Below are positions 24,433 to 35,140 of a stretch of DNA of 64,000 bases, in pieces; the stretch's first letter is position 1, and each line of letters starts with the position of its first letter. Location: NCBI GenBank assembly GCA_958298945.1, contig OY282605.1, positions 113,270,267-113,334,266 of the forward strand. The letters are read 5' to 3'. This DNA comes from Atherix ibis. Taxonomy: Eukaryota > Arthropoda > Insecta > Diptera > Athericidae. Under the pieces are notes generated by a model. It did no database searches, had not been told where the DNA came from, and was given only the letters and a program-made list of their open reading frames with translations. Made by a program: the position numbers and the translations under genes.

Positions 24433-26060
24433 TAGAAAAATTTTCTATGACAATTAATTAAATTTATCTGCGAGATATTTTTTGTATAATTATTTAGGGA
24501 AAAGAATTCATAAATAAGTGTTTTTTTTTTCCTATTTAAAATTTGTGTTTAAATCTAATAGAATTAATATTCATTAAACATAATTATGAGCTAATTAAAT
24601 TTCTCTACAATAAATCCTGATTTAAAAAAAAAAATTAAATAACATAAAAACAATATTTACTAATAAAAAAAATACTTAAAAAACAAGTATTTAATAAAAG
24701 AAAAAAAAATTATTAAAAAAATTATATAATGAAAATAAAAAAATAAAAACTAATAAAAACCAAAATATATTCTTAAGTATAAAAATTTGTTTACAGCAAA
24801 AAAAATCAGAAAAAACTAAATATTTTAATTAAGTTTCAGATTTTTAAGAAAATTTTCTATTAATTATATTCGTTATTAATTTGTGTATATTTTTTTTTAT
24901 TTTTAATTTTTTGTTCCATTTTAATTCAATTTGATATGCTAGAAAGCTTAAGGTGCATCCTCTTTTCTTTTCTAAAGCTTTGATTCTGTCTTCACTTTTT
25001 TTTAAATAAATTTTTATTTTTCAAATAACATTTACTAATTTTAATAATGTAATTTTTTTTTAAATTTTAAATTATTATTATTATTTTTCTTCAACCCTTT
25101 TTATTTATGTTCTGCTTTTATTGGGAAAAAATAATAGTAACAATAATAAACAAGATCATGCATATTAATTTTTTTTTGCGTAATGCTGGTAGTGATCATA
25201 TTTTAAAAATAAACTTGCATCAAGAGTGTATTAAATAAAACAAAAGACTAAAATATAAATTAAAAAATAAATATTTTTAAGAAAATAACTTTTAATAGTA
25301 AATAATTTTAATCAACATTATTTAGGACACAAAACAAATTTGGTTTTTTTCTTCTTCTAATATTTCGTTAAATATTGTTTTTTTCTGTTTTTCTCTGTAT
25401 AATATTGATGTCTATTGGGTAAGTTGGAATTGGGAATATTTAAATTAAAATTAGATCAAGTTTAAGAAGAAAAAAACAATTATCTCAAGATTTTTATTTT
25501 ATCTTTAATCAAACATTAGTGAAAAGTTATGGTCATACTTAGATAAATAAAAAAAATTAGTTCGTATCATAAAAAAAATAGACCACTGTAAGAAAACTCA
25601 TAATAAATCATAAAATATTGACTAATGTATTAAATCCTACGGAGTTAAGGAGAGTCATTAGAATGTACAGAATTTTTTGTAAGTGCACACACTGCCATCT
25701 GTTGGGTAAGTATTACACATAAGAAAAGTTCAATTGGTTTCCTACCTTCCACATTTGGTATTGATTGATTTTATTTTATTTCGTATCTACAATTACGAAT
25801 ATATTTTAACAAGCACCCTAAATTAATTTACAATATTTTGGAACAATGAGGTTAGAGGGCTCAACCTAATAAGCATTAGAAAAAAACATTAATAAATCTC
25901 GAGGCCACTGTCTGTTTAGTCTTCGATTAGTAAATATATTTAGGGAGGATAGTATAGAAAAAAGTTATCTTACGAGTGGATTATGATGATTATTGCGATT
26001 ATAATAATTTTGGGGATTATTTTGGATTGTAAAGTTTTGATATGGTAGGAATTGCAACGT
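24433..26060. other. Intron 5, AT-rich part
   Basis: Highly A/T-rich with long poly-A/T tracts. Nothing recognised until the repeat block. Confidence 0.5.
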
Positions 26061-27065
26061 TTTAGTAAATTCCATTAGTCCAAATTGGTTTTGTAATTGC
26101 GTTTTATATTAAAAGTTACTTTATTGTATCTAGCCAGTTGCTTTAGTGAGGATATCCCAAACGAGTTTTCATTGCAGTTTGGCTGTATGAGATAATGCAG
26201 AGCTTTGCGTTACGTCGGTTCCTTCTGATATCCTCTCTAGCCCAAAGCTGTATGGAATGTATTTCTTCTGAAAAATGGATGGGGATTTACCAAGGGCCTT
26301 AGATAATGTCCGAGTATAACCGCCCCGTCACCCACATCCATTTTAGGACCTTCTTTGAGTGACGGCCCCCTCCTTCTAAGTTAACTTTTCAGTTACTTTA
26401 AGGTATTTCTAAGCTAGTATGTGAGCTCGAGGTTGATCTTGTCTCTATCAAGTTATAAAGAGATAGGTTGCCATTGGAACGTATAATTGAATTCCGTAAA
26501 TCCAAATTGGTTTTAAAGTTGTGGCTTAGTGTAAGTAGTTGTCGACAACATCAGCTAGTTTTATGTCTTTTCAATCTCGTATGTGAATTCTAGATTGACA
26601 TCGTTTCTATCACGTTACAAAAAGATATGTTGCCATTGGAATATGTAATTGAATTCAATAAGTCCAAATTGGCATTAAAACTGCGTCTTAGTGTAAGTAG
26701 TTGTCGATAACGTCAGCTAGTTTCGAGCCTTCTTGTCTAGTATGTAGGTTCTAAATTGACATCGTTTCTATCACGTTACAAAGAGATAAGTTGCCTTTGG
26801 AACGTATAATTGAATTCCGTAAGTCCAAATTGGTTTTAAAATTGTGTCTTAGTCTAAGTAGTTGTCGATAGCGTCAACTAGTTTTATGTCTTTTTGATTA
26901 GTATGTGGATTCTAGGTTGATCTCGTTTCCATCAAATTACAAAGAGAAAGGTTACCATTGGAACGTGTAATTGAATTCCGTTAATCCAAATTGGTTTTAA
27001 AATTGTGTCTTAGTATAAGTAGTTGTCGATAACGTAGGATAGTTTTATATCTTTTTAATCACTTG
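26060..27065. repeat. Tandem repeat, 161-bp unit, about 4 copies plus a divergent outlier
   Basis: Units contain CCATTGGAACGTATAATTGA, then TCCGTAAGTCCAAATTGG, TAAGTAGTTGTCGATAACGTC and TTCTATCACGTTACAAAGAG. The anchor CC(A/T)TTGGAA falls at 26,471, 26,633, 26,794 and 26,955, a period of 161-162 bp. A diverged partial unit starts near 26,063 (CCATTAGTCCAAATTGG). The 26,150-26,400 stretch between them is GC-richer and does not fit the unit. Confidence 0.85.
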
Positions 27066-27199
27066 GATATTGTGGATACCTCCTTTACGAGGCTCACAAT
27101 CTAAACAAGGCTTGGATATTGCGGATATGGGTAGGCAATGCAAGACTTAAAATCGGATGAGAGTTCATTGGTATAAATATTATTACGGATTTTGTATAG

Positions 27200-27760
27200 T
27201 TTATTTATTTTTAAAGGTCTTTTCGAGTAACATTTGCCCCGTAATGTAAATTTCTGAGCGTTATGGCAACTCAGGCACTCTGAGTTTTCATTTTTTGTAT
27301 TCGAGCTCGAGACCGCTACCCACTAGACCCAGATTTTTTATAAATCTACTGTAAATATTTAAAAATTAAACATTTTATTAGGAAAAACAATTTCTTTTTT
27401 TGTAATAAAGGAGATTTTTTGGAAATTTTTTTTCAATGGTCACTTTGAGTGGCATTTTTTAATAGTTCTGAAATGTAAATTCTTTAACGTTACGACAACT
27501 TAGGCCAATACGGGTATTTCAACTACAATATTTCACTATCTGGGTTCGCACTAGAGACCACTGCGTACTAGACACGGATTTTTTTAAATCAATTGAAAAT
27601 ATTTAAAAACTAAACAATTATTTGGGAAAATTTTTTAGGTATTTTTTTTTTAAATAAAAAAATGGCAGTTGTTTGATATTTTTTTAAATGGTTTTTTTTT
27701 CTAGTAACATTTTTTAATGGTCCAATTTTTTAATAGAGCATCGCATCTTTTACAAGATGT
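27200..27760. repeat. Degenerate repeat, about 225-240-bp unit, 2 copies plus a third start
   Basis: Copy 1 (about 27,205-27,430) and copy 2 (about 27,430-27,690) share GTAATGTAAATT, ACGTTA.G.CAACT.AGGC, TTCG..CTCGAGACC.CT..CC.ACTAGAC, and AAATATTTAAAAA.TAAAC.AT. A third partial start (TTCTAGTAACATTTTTTAAT) is near 27,700. The GGTTCGCACTAGAGACC stretch of copy 2 resembles a tRNA B box, hinting at a SINE origin; this is weak. Confidence 0.7.
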
Positions 27761-27769
27761 GCTTTAACT

Positions 27770-28921
27770 GGAGATAGCTGTGTGTTCTCAGTATCCTGTT
27801 AAATTAGGGCACCAAATAAGCGGACATTTTCTTAAAATAAAATAAAAATAATAGAATTAAACGAATCGCGGAACAATCTTTTCAAAAAAATGAATAGCCG
27901 AAGTGAATTTTAGGTAAATTTAAAGGAAGTGATCAAAAAAAAAAAAAACTCAAACCAAATAAAGTAAAATTACAAAAAAATTATGCTGAAAAATACAATA
28001 TATAAAAAACATATTTCAACAAATCATTAAAATTATAAGAAATAATTTTAAAAAAAGTGAAATTTTTTTGAGAATAGCGCATTTTATGTAAACTGGTATA
28101 AATTTTATACCAAAAAGGAAAAAATTATGTGATTTTTTTAGACCAAGTAAAATTTTTCTTTCTTTTTCGTTTTATTTGTTTTTGTTTAAAAAAAATGTTG
28201 TGTGTGTTTCTGCTTCTATTAGTTATTGTTAATAATAGTTTTTTCTTTACCTTATGATGTGTTTTTTTTATTTGTTCAGTTTTCTATTTAAATAATGATA
28301 TATGAAATGGTTAATGTTGTCAAAAGTACCATGATGAATGGATTTTATCGATTGATTCAATTCCACTTTTCTACACAATACGTGCATATACTTCTTAGTA
28401 TTGTAGGGGGTGGAAAAGCATTACAAAATAAATGGAAATAATTTTTTTTTTCTGATCTTCAAACATAATTATTGTTGTCTTTATTTTTTTAAGGTAAAAA
28501 TGTATTTGATATAATCTTCATCGATCAAAATAAATTAATTCAATAAAAATGTTTAAAATTAACTTTTACTTATCAGAAATTGTTGAGCATAATTTTTGTA
28601 TAGAAAATATTGAACACACCTTAAGATTGATTAATCAAATCAATAAATAAAATCCATTTTTATTTGAAATAAAAATATAGAAGAAAAAAAAACAACAATG
28701 ACAATAAATTAAAATTTAGATGTGAAAAGTGCTTTGATCTTTTTGCAAATATTTTTATAAAAGTTTTTTTTTTTCTTTCTAAAAAATTAATCTAATTAAT
28801 AAAAATAAATGCACATACAACAATATTTTTTGATATTAATATAATTTATTATGTCTACTAAAATAAAAAAAAAATAAAAAAAATTCGTTTGATTAAAAAT
28901 TTTTATAACCTGTAAGCTTAC
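27770..28921. other. Intron 5, last part: AT-rich
   Basis: No exon or repeat family recognised; long A and T tracts up to the donor of exon 5 at 28,921. Confidence 0.5.
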
Positions 28922-28996
28922 CTTTGGAAAGTTTGCCGTTTGACGTAATTGTCGCGAACGAATTCGATTATTTGTTTTTGTGTTTTTCCGCTATAT
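28922..28996 (-). CDS. FERM-adjacent exon 5
   Basis: This is a small 75-nt exon between ACTTTCAG and GTAAGC. After completing Arg it reads YSGKTQKQIIEFVRDNYVKR then QTFQR. YSG.TQKQ is the conserved start of the FERM-adjacent region in FARP1, FARP2 and FRMD7, and fits directly onto the RGSSFR end of the previous exon. The phase (2 in, 2 out) is consistent on both sides. It is isolated by a 2.9-kb intron upstream and a 7.2-kb intron downstream. Confidence 0.92.
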
Positions 28997-29169
28997 CTGA
29001 AAGTGTATGAAGAAACGTTTGGAAATATTAATATTAAGAGTTTAATTGAAGAAAAATACATTTAAAAAAAAAACAACTGAGTTAAGTTAAAAAATTGATG
29101 GACCAATAAATATCTTATAAATTTAACACTGAAAGAATATACTAAAAGATGGCAACAAAATTAAGAGAC

Positions 29170-29855
29170 TCATAATTTAATAAGGGGTCCGCTATCCTAA
29201 AATACCAGCATCTTTGCTGACTATCGAGCAGGTATTTTCCAACCATATCTGAGATGTGCTACAAATGTACGGACACAACTATTATTAACAAAGTAGATAG
29301 AAAGGCAATCCGACAAGCTTTTCTAGCTATTTTGTTAATAATAATAATAAAAAAAATGATAAGCCTAAATTTATGTGCCAAAAAAGCTCCTGGATTTGAT
29401 CTTATAACTGGCCAGATCGTAAGAGAACTCCTAGAAGTGAACTACCTTAACATCAGTTCATTATTAATGCCTGCTTTAAGGTAAACTATGTACCACAACT
29501 TTGGAAAATCGGCGAAGTGATCCTTGTACCAAGCCCAAGAAATCCGTCTGGTGAGATCCCAACTCGCCAGTTCGGCTTCAGAGAAAAACACTACACCATA
29601 GATCAAGTGCATGAAATCACTAATAAAGTGGAAAAGCTCTGGAAGAGGAAAAGGTGTGCACATCAATCTTTGTGGATGTTGCGCAAGCACTTGGCAAGGT
29701 GTGACACAAAGTGCTTATGCACAAACTGCATAGAGATCTTCCTAAAAAAAGATCCAGTTCAGATTCAGGTATGGCAAAGAATATTCTGACGTAAAAGAAA
29801 TAAAAGTAGGCGTACCTCAAGCAAGCGAGCTAGGCCCTCTCTTGTATTTATTATT
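29170..29855 (+). mobile_element. Jockey-like LINE fragment in intron 4
   Basis: Plus-strand pieces read KKAPGFDLITGQIVREL (about 29,380-29,435), LWKIGEVILVPSPRNPSGEI, then RQFGFREKHYTIDQVHEITN, and finally an AGVPQASELGPLLYLLLY-like box near 29,805-29,850. This is the jockey RT order, but with internal deletions (the segment normally between the PNKP-type and QFGFR motifs is missing). It is cut off at 29,857 by a mariner. Confidence 0.8.
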
Positions 29856-29858
29856 GTA

Positions 29859-30660
29859 CGAAGTTTGTTCAAAAAGTATCGCGAATTTTGAATTTCCGCG
29901 GATCACGTATATTCGATTTTCGATTTTTTATGGCGTTATGTTGGTACTCATGTCTCTCACTTATGCCGACAAGTTCGGCCATTTTGAATGTTCAGTTAAT
30001 TTTTGACAGCTGCTTTGCTTGCACGTGTTTTGGCTCGTCTTCGATTTTTGCTCAATTTCAACCAAAAACAGCATCGCATTAACATTGCTAAGGAGTTGTT
30101 GGACTTTGTTCGCGACGACTCAAATTCGCTTCAAAGGGTGATAACTGGTGACGAATCATGGGTTTATGGTTATGACGTGGAAACAAAAGCGCAATCATCC
30201 CAATGGAAGCTGCCGCACGAGCCAATACCGAAAAAAGCGCCAAGTTCGGTCGAATGTGAAGATTATGCTTTCAGTTTGCTTCGATTCCAGGAGCGTGGTG
30301 CCTCATGAGTTCTTGCACAGGATAGAACGGTCAATAAGGAATATTATCTGCAAGTTATGCACAAGTTGCGCGAAGCAATCCGCCAGAAACGCCCGGATTT
30401 GTGGAAGAACAAAAATTGGCTTTTGCACCATGATAACGCCCTTGCTCAGGCATTGTTGCTTGGGCGCGAATTTTTGGCCAAAAACAACACACTAATAATG
30501 CGGCAGCCACCGTATTCCCCAGATCTGGCGCCCCTGTGACTTTTTCTTGTTCCCGAAACTGAAGAGCCCCATGAAAGGACGACGCTATGCTACGATTGAG
30601 GAGATAAAGACGGTATCGAAGGAGGAGCTGAACAAGATCACACTTGTAAACCAAAAGAAC
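29859..30660 (+). mobile_element. Mariner deletion derivative inserted in the LINE
   Basis: It starts after TA at 29,857-29,858 with CGAAGTTTGTTCAAAAAGTA and TCGCGAATTTTGAATTTCCG. After about 190 bp of left end (to the TCTTCGATTTTTGC motif near 30,050) the transposase jumps straight to QKQHRINIAKELLDFV, so the N-terminal DNA-binding domain is deleted. Then come ITGDESWVYGYDVETKAQSS, HHDNA (30,428 region), REFLAKNNTLIMRQPPYSPD and KSPMKGRRYATIEEIKT in shifted frames. The right end is not seen. The same deletion junction occurs in the 43.6-kb copy. Confidence 0.85.
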
Positions 30661-31940
30661 TTTTTTTTTAACAATAATTTGTTGAAGAAAGAAAAATGGG
30701 TATTAAAAATGTCTAAGAATTGGATCATATCCAAATTTGCCATTTTTGTACAGGCGCGGAAAGATCGACCTGCTCGTTGCCTAGAACTGACACATGACTT
30801 GGTACCTAACGCAATTCAATACTCCTGTTAAAAAAGATTTGTTGATAATTTTTTTTCCTAATATTTGTATGCAAAAATTTTTTGTATTTTCCAAAAAAAA
30901 AACGATTATGGATCAATAATATTAAAAAATTCTATTGAAACTCCTCTTCCGATAAGGATTTTTAATTTTTTTAAATTAAAAAAAAAACTCCCCCTACGGT
31001 AAAATATATTATTATTGATAGAAAAACGTTATGTAGCATAGGCCCAATGATATTCCTCTGAGGAACACAAACTTTTATAGAAAAAATTATGAAGTATTCC
31101 AAGAGAACTTTATTTTTTCATTATTTCAGTCGATGGAAGTTAACTGGTCAGATTATTTTTTTCATTATTTCAGTCGATGAAAGTTAACTGGTCAGATTAT
31201 AGAAAATTTAATAATAGCTGGAAATGGTCTGAAATTGTCGATTTATTTTGAAACTAATTTTTTTTTTGAAGAGTTACACAATTTTTAAAAAATTATTAAA
31301 CTTTAAAATCTTTTGTACCCAGAAATTTTTGCCTTTTCTATAAAAATTTGTCAATTAAAATTTTTATGGATTTTATGAAACTTGAAGTAACTTTAAAAAA
31401 AAAAACAAAATTAATTTTATATCGTTTGAAAGTGTGTAAGCGAATAAGATATTAATTTGGGTAATTAAAAGTTCAGGTATTAAAATGAACTAAACAAAAA
31501 AAGATTATAATATTATATAAAAAAGTTACTTAAGAATAAATCGGTGTAATTATTGGCGTATGAGAAGATATTTTCCTTGTTACATTAATAATCACAAAAG
31601 TCACTGCGAAATTGGATACCTTAAATTCCGTCACAAAACTGTACGATTGTACGTGTGATCGAGTTACGTGTGTGCTCAAATGGAACGTGCCCTTGTACAA
31701 TTATTGTCAATGGTATAGTAATTAAATAATGAAATTTATTATTACAGGGAGAAAAAAATTTATAAATATTAAAGTGCAAACATTGTTTACCAAACAGTAC
31801 TAAAATGTTGTTGATTCTAAAATTTTCACATCTTCCTGTACTCAATTAAATAAGCACTTACCATATATTAAAATAGAAATTTTCTTTAAAAAAAAATAAA
31901 TAAATAAAACACGTTAAAGGTTAATTTATTATTTACTTAC
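30660..31940. other. Intron 4 remainder
   Basis: AT-rich. It contains an imperfect 44-bp direct duplication (31,112-31,154 and 31,155-31,198, ATTTTTTCATTATTTCAGTC then GATGGAAGTTAACTGGTCAG). No exon is recognised. Confidence 0.6.
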
Positions 31941-32101
31941 CTAAATGAACTACCACGAGATAAAACGCGTGTCTTCTGTCTTGGAACACTTTGCACCGCA
32001 GTACATCGGAAAAATCCATGATTCTCTACGCATTTCTTCCAGAAATTCTTGCATTCATTACGACCCTCAAAAAAGAACTCAACGGTGTCTTTATAGAAAC
32101 C
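31941..32101 (-). CDS. FERM exon 4: end of F3 lobe and start of FERM-adjacent segment
   Basis: The exon is 161 nt, preceded by a 61-bp intron ending CCCTTAG and followed by GTAAGT. In phase 0 it reads GFYKDTVEFFFEGRNECKNF, WKKCVENHGFFRC, then PRQKTRVLSRGSSFR. The DT.EF...R.ECK.FWK.C.E.H.FFR pattern is the C-terminal helix of the F3 lobe, and the RGSSFR motif opens the FERM-adjacent (FA) region of FARP/FRMD7-type proteins. It leaves in phase 2 and the next exon supplies the last base of the Arg codon. Confidence 0.93.
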
Positions 32102-32162
32102 CTAAGGGTAGAAAATAATTTAATTAAACATTTTTTAAAAAAAGGTATTGAAAAACACTCAC

Positions 32163-32406
32163 GTATCCTTCGGGATGTAGTTTGACTAGAAATCGTTTTC
32201 GTTTAAAAGAGATTTTCCTAATTTTCGCCCATGAGAATGTATTAATACGTGTTATTCCTTGGAAGACAGCGATTCCCATATGTGCTACTGCCAAATTCAA
32301 AGGCACTCCTTCGATATCCTTGCCTTGGTGCATTTTCATTCCATATAATTCACAACGACGAGCAGTTTCTAATAGGTTTAGGTCAGCTTCAGCTGGCGAT
32401 TGGCCA
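32163..32406 (-). CDS. FERM exon 3: end of F2 and start of F3 (FERM_C, PH-like) lobe
   Basis: The exon is 244 nt. The acceptor is ATTCCAG and the donor GTGAGT follows GGATAC. It begins by completing a Val codon and reads GQSPAEADLNLLETARRCEL, followed by YGMKMHQGKDIEGVPLNLAV and AHMGIAVFQGITRINTFSW, then IRKISFKRKRFLVKLHPEGY. GQSPAEA, the ETAR..E.YG helix, the LAV.H.G..VFQ strand and W..IRK.SFKRK are close to FARP1/FARP2. The exon ends in phase 0. This is the lobe that binds phosphoinositides and peptides in family members. Confidence 0.95.
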
Positions 32407-32502
32407 CTGGAATTATTGCAAAATTTCCAAAAATTCGATTTAATAAAAAAAATCTCCAATAAATTACGGTTTAACAGGAAATAATCATAAATCTTAACTT
32501 AC

Positions 32503-32724
32503 ACATGCTTTTTATGATTTTCCATAATTTTTCTTTGCATTTGGGCATCTTGTCGAGGAACAAATCGATACGATGACAAATATGTGTGATCCGGATAATC
32601 TTCGGCAACGTAATCACCACAGGAGGCCTGTACGATGTAACTGGCCATCAGTGCGGCTGTATTGTCATTACATTGGAGACTTCCGCTAGCTAGGTCCCTT
32701 TTGATTTGTAGGCAAAACAAGTAT
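32503..32724 (-). CDS. FERM exon 2: central (F2, acyl-CoA-binding-like) lobe
   Basis: The exon is 222 nt (phase 2 in, phase 2 out), bounded by TTTGCAG and GT|GTAAGT. It encodes YLFCLQIKRDLASGSLQCND, then TAALMASYIVQASCGDY, then HTYLSSYRFVPRQDAQMQRK and ends MENHKKHV. This is the all-helical F2 lobe: the LQ.KRDL..G.L.C....A.L..YI.QA..GDY pattern is diagnostic of FERM domains. Only 69 and 96 bp separate it from its neighbouring exons, in contrast to the multi-kilobase introns downstream. Confidence 0.95.
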
Positions 32725-32793
32725 CTGCAAAGGACATAATCGGGTTAAGCGTTTTCAGTAAATAATGTTAAATTTCACAAAACAAAATCTTAC

Positions 32794-33026
32794 CTTGTGT
32801 ATTCCTCTTCAAGTTGTGCTGGATCTGGTGTATAGAATTTGACACAAAATTTAAAGACCGGCTCCACTAGCGATATACCCACTTGCCGGTTGAGAGGCTT
32901 TTCCAGATCCAACCAATACTTTGTATGTGTCGATGGCTCCTGATACTCAAGACCAAAGTAATCAGCTTCTAGCAGATTCAATTGCCTGCATACTTGTTCG
33001 AAGAGGACACGTCCAAGTGCCTTTGC
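32794..33026 (-). CDS. FERM exon 1 seen: F1/N lobe to start of central lobe
   Basis: The exon is 233 nt, entered in phase 0 after TTCTAG and left in phase 2 at AG|GTAAGA. The translation starts AKALGRVLFEQVCRQLNLL and contains EADYFGLEY, then WLDLEKPLNRQ, then FCVKFYTPDPAQLEEEYTR. These match the second half of the ubiquitin-like F1 lobe of FARP/FRMD-type FERM domains, where DYFGLE, a WLDL-type strand and the VKFY.PDP turn before the F2 helices are hallmarks. The upstream beta strand (the MLDD-type start of F1) should lie in a separate exon to the right and was not found. The next exon is only 69 bp away. Confidence 0.93.
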
Positions 33027-33760
33027 CTAGAATCAAATACAACAAATAATATATCATCAAACAATACAGTATTGCGTTAATACTAAACGTCTGTTAACTT
33101 TTATATTTATTTCAGGATTCTTCTTTTCATATATTTCACTATAAATACGATCTACCTTGTAGTTGTCGTAGATGTAAACAAAAATGTCATAGTGAATAGA
33201 AAAGCGGATAAACAGACTAAAAACGGAACATATTTTTCGGTAATCATTCGTAATGCTTCTATCAGTGCAGATAATAAAAACAGATCCTTTTGCCATAGTT
33301 TATTATTCCTCACTAGTAGTACCATAGTGTCTTGGAAGTAATATACGACGAATTGGACAAATGCTAACAAATTACCAGTTATATGGACTAACAAAAATAT
33401 TTACGCAATAAAATGTGGCTATGCACACAATATCGTCTAAAGCTTTCCGATTTTTGCTATTTATTATCCATTCATTCATTTCGTTGAGTTAGTATTTTGA
33501 AGGATGTTTCATTGAATTCAATAGAATGGACATAAATATGGGTCTTAATATGACCAGTTTTACTTATGAGCCGGAATTTAATATATGAAAAATAATTTTT
33601 TATTTTTTCGGCAACAGTATTTTATTTTAACTTAATAAGAAAATTTATTTTATTTACTAGTATTTGGAGAATATTATTTTTACATTCAAATTGAAAAAAA
33701 AAAATAATAAACAATTCAAAATAAAAAACAACAACAAAAAACTGCAGTGAAAATTACTTG
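33027..33760. other. Intron upstream of the first visible FERM exon
   Basis: No coding exon for the missing FERM N-terminal strand is seen. Minus-strand frames at 33,057-33,394 have no recognisable content. Confidence 0.5.
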
Positions 33761-33764
33761 TTGA

Positions 33765-33900
33765 TGGCGGGCACTGTTGGCGCAACGTTTACGTACTATT
33801 GCCGATGCGACCGTACGTGCATTTGAGCGTTTTGCACGCACTATTGTTGATACGACAACGTACGTGCATTTGAACGTGAAACTTTGCCGTAACGTTAGTT
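33765..33900. repeat. CpG-containing 45-bp repeat, about 2.5 copies
   Basis: CTATTGCCGATGCGACCGTA with CGTGCATTTGAGCG (from 33,796) recurs as CTATTGTTGATACGACAACG with TACGTGCATTTGAACG (from 33,841); a shorter relative precedes at about 33,772. This island is far richer in CpG than its surroundings. The minus strand is open across it without an ATG. Confidence 0.65.
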
Positions 33901-35140
33901 AAATTCGATTTTTCATAAAAAAGTTTATTTGGAAATAACCTTTTGTATTTTTATTAATCATATTTAAAAAAATTATCATATTTTAAATAATTTAGCATAT
34001 TTTTGAAAAAAACCAATTTAATTTAAATAAAATAAAAATAATAATACTAATAAGAACATTTTGGGGAGAAAAACTTTGCAATTAATTTGTGGTTTTTAAT
34101 TTTTATGGAATTGTTTTTATAAAAAAAAAAACAATTTCTTTTTTGTATTTAAGGTTTTTAAAGATAGTAGTAGTCAGGTATCACTAGAACGAAGAGAACA
34201 TGAATTCTTGTCATGTAAAAAGCAAAAATAGACTGTGCTACAAACTATTAAAATTTATTAGTATTTTTACTCTAAAAGTAATAATTTTAAAATTTTTGTT
34301 TATTTGTAAACTACAACGATGGAAATGATTTGATCAATGCAGAAATGTTTTTAATAGGAAATGTTATTTTCACCAAAGAAAGAACTTTGACGAAAGTGAC
34401 CTTCCCATCCATCAGTAAATTAGCGAACTTTTGTTTAAAATACCTCAAAATTAACCTGAAAATACCAAAAGATCAACTTTTTTGCATGAACAATGCCAGA
34501 GTGGAATTTTTTCTTATAAAAAAATATAAATAAGGCTATCGATCGATAAGCAGGCCAAATATTTGCAAAATCTTTTAATAATTAAAAAAAATATGTTTTC
34601 ACTGTGTTATCAGGTTATTTTCTAACATATACGTATAACTTTGAAGTTACTGTTTGTAATTTAAAAAGAAATAAAAATATTTTATGGACAGTTTTTTATA
34701 TCATGATGGATGAAAATGTATCTTCATAAAACTCTTACAATTGTTTTTTGTTTTTAAAATTTCTACATAATTTGCAACTACCCACAACAAATTATACTGA
34801 AACGACTAATATTATATCAATAAAATAATTTGAAATAGTTTTCATGTTTATTTATCTCCTTGTTTTTTTAATTGATTGGAACGTAATTTTAAACCCTACA
34901 AATGTCAAGAAAGAAATTATTTTTTTTATAGGGTTTAAAAATATTTGCACGCATGATAATAATAATGATATTAAATGATAATATTTTTATCAACAACAAA
35001 AAAAAAAAACAATTAATAAAAACAAAAGTCAAAATAGTTTAAAGAATTTTTAAAAAACGAAATGTCCATTTTATGGTTTGGAAGATACAGGTTGCCTTGT
35101 CATTTGCTTAGTTTAAGTTTTGACATTTTACATTTTGGAT
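33900..35140. other. AT-rich DNA, nothing recognised
   Basis: A small plus frame at 34,330-34,533 has no recognised content. Otherwise A/T tracts. Confidence 0.45.

Larger units (their letters stand above)
7008..33026 (-). other. Gene span: FARP/FRMD7-like FERM protein with giant C-terminal tail (9 exons seen, 5' end missing)
   Basis: Nine exons on the minus strand join in phase through GT-AG introns and give an open frame of 12,426 nt (4,141 residues plus stop). Exons 1-5 match the FERM lobes and FERM-adjacent segment of the FARP1/FARP2/FRMD7 family. FARP proteins normally continue into DH and PH domains, which are absent here; the protein instead runs into a very long Ser-rich tail. Family members act at the plasma membrane and link receptors or lipids to the cytoskeleton and Rho-type signalling. 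The visible introns are 69, 96, 61, 2,944, 7,192, 428, 819 and 1,984 bp, the longer ones filled with transposons and tandem repeats. No initiating ATG exon was found; the frame is already open at the first exon, so the start lies upstream. I tentatively recall a Drosophila relative, CG34347, but cannot verify the orthology here. Confidence 0.9.

Noticed and set aside
27720..27770. Possible tRNA gene near GAGCATCGCATCTTTTACAAGA
   Set aside because: No complete cloverleaf, A box or acceptor stem could be formed by eye.
33057..33394. Minus-strand frames just upstream of the first FERM exon as possible N-terminal exon
   Set aside because: No FERM F1 strand text (MLDD-type) and no donor with the required phase 0; looks like random intron frames.
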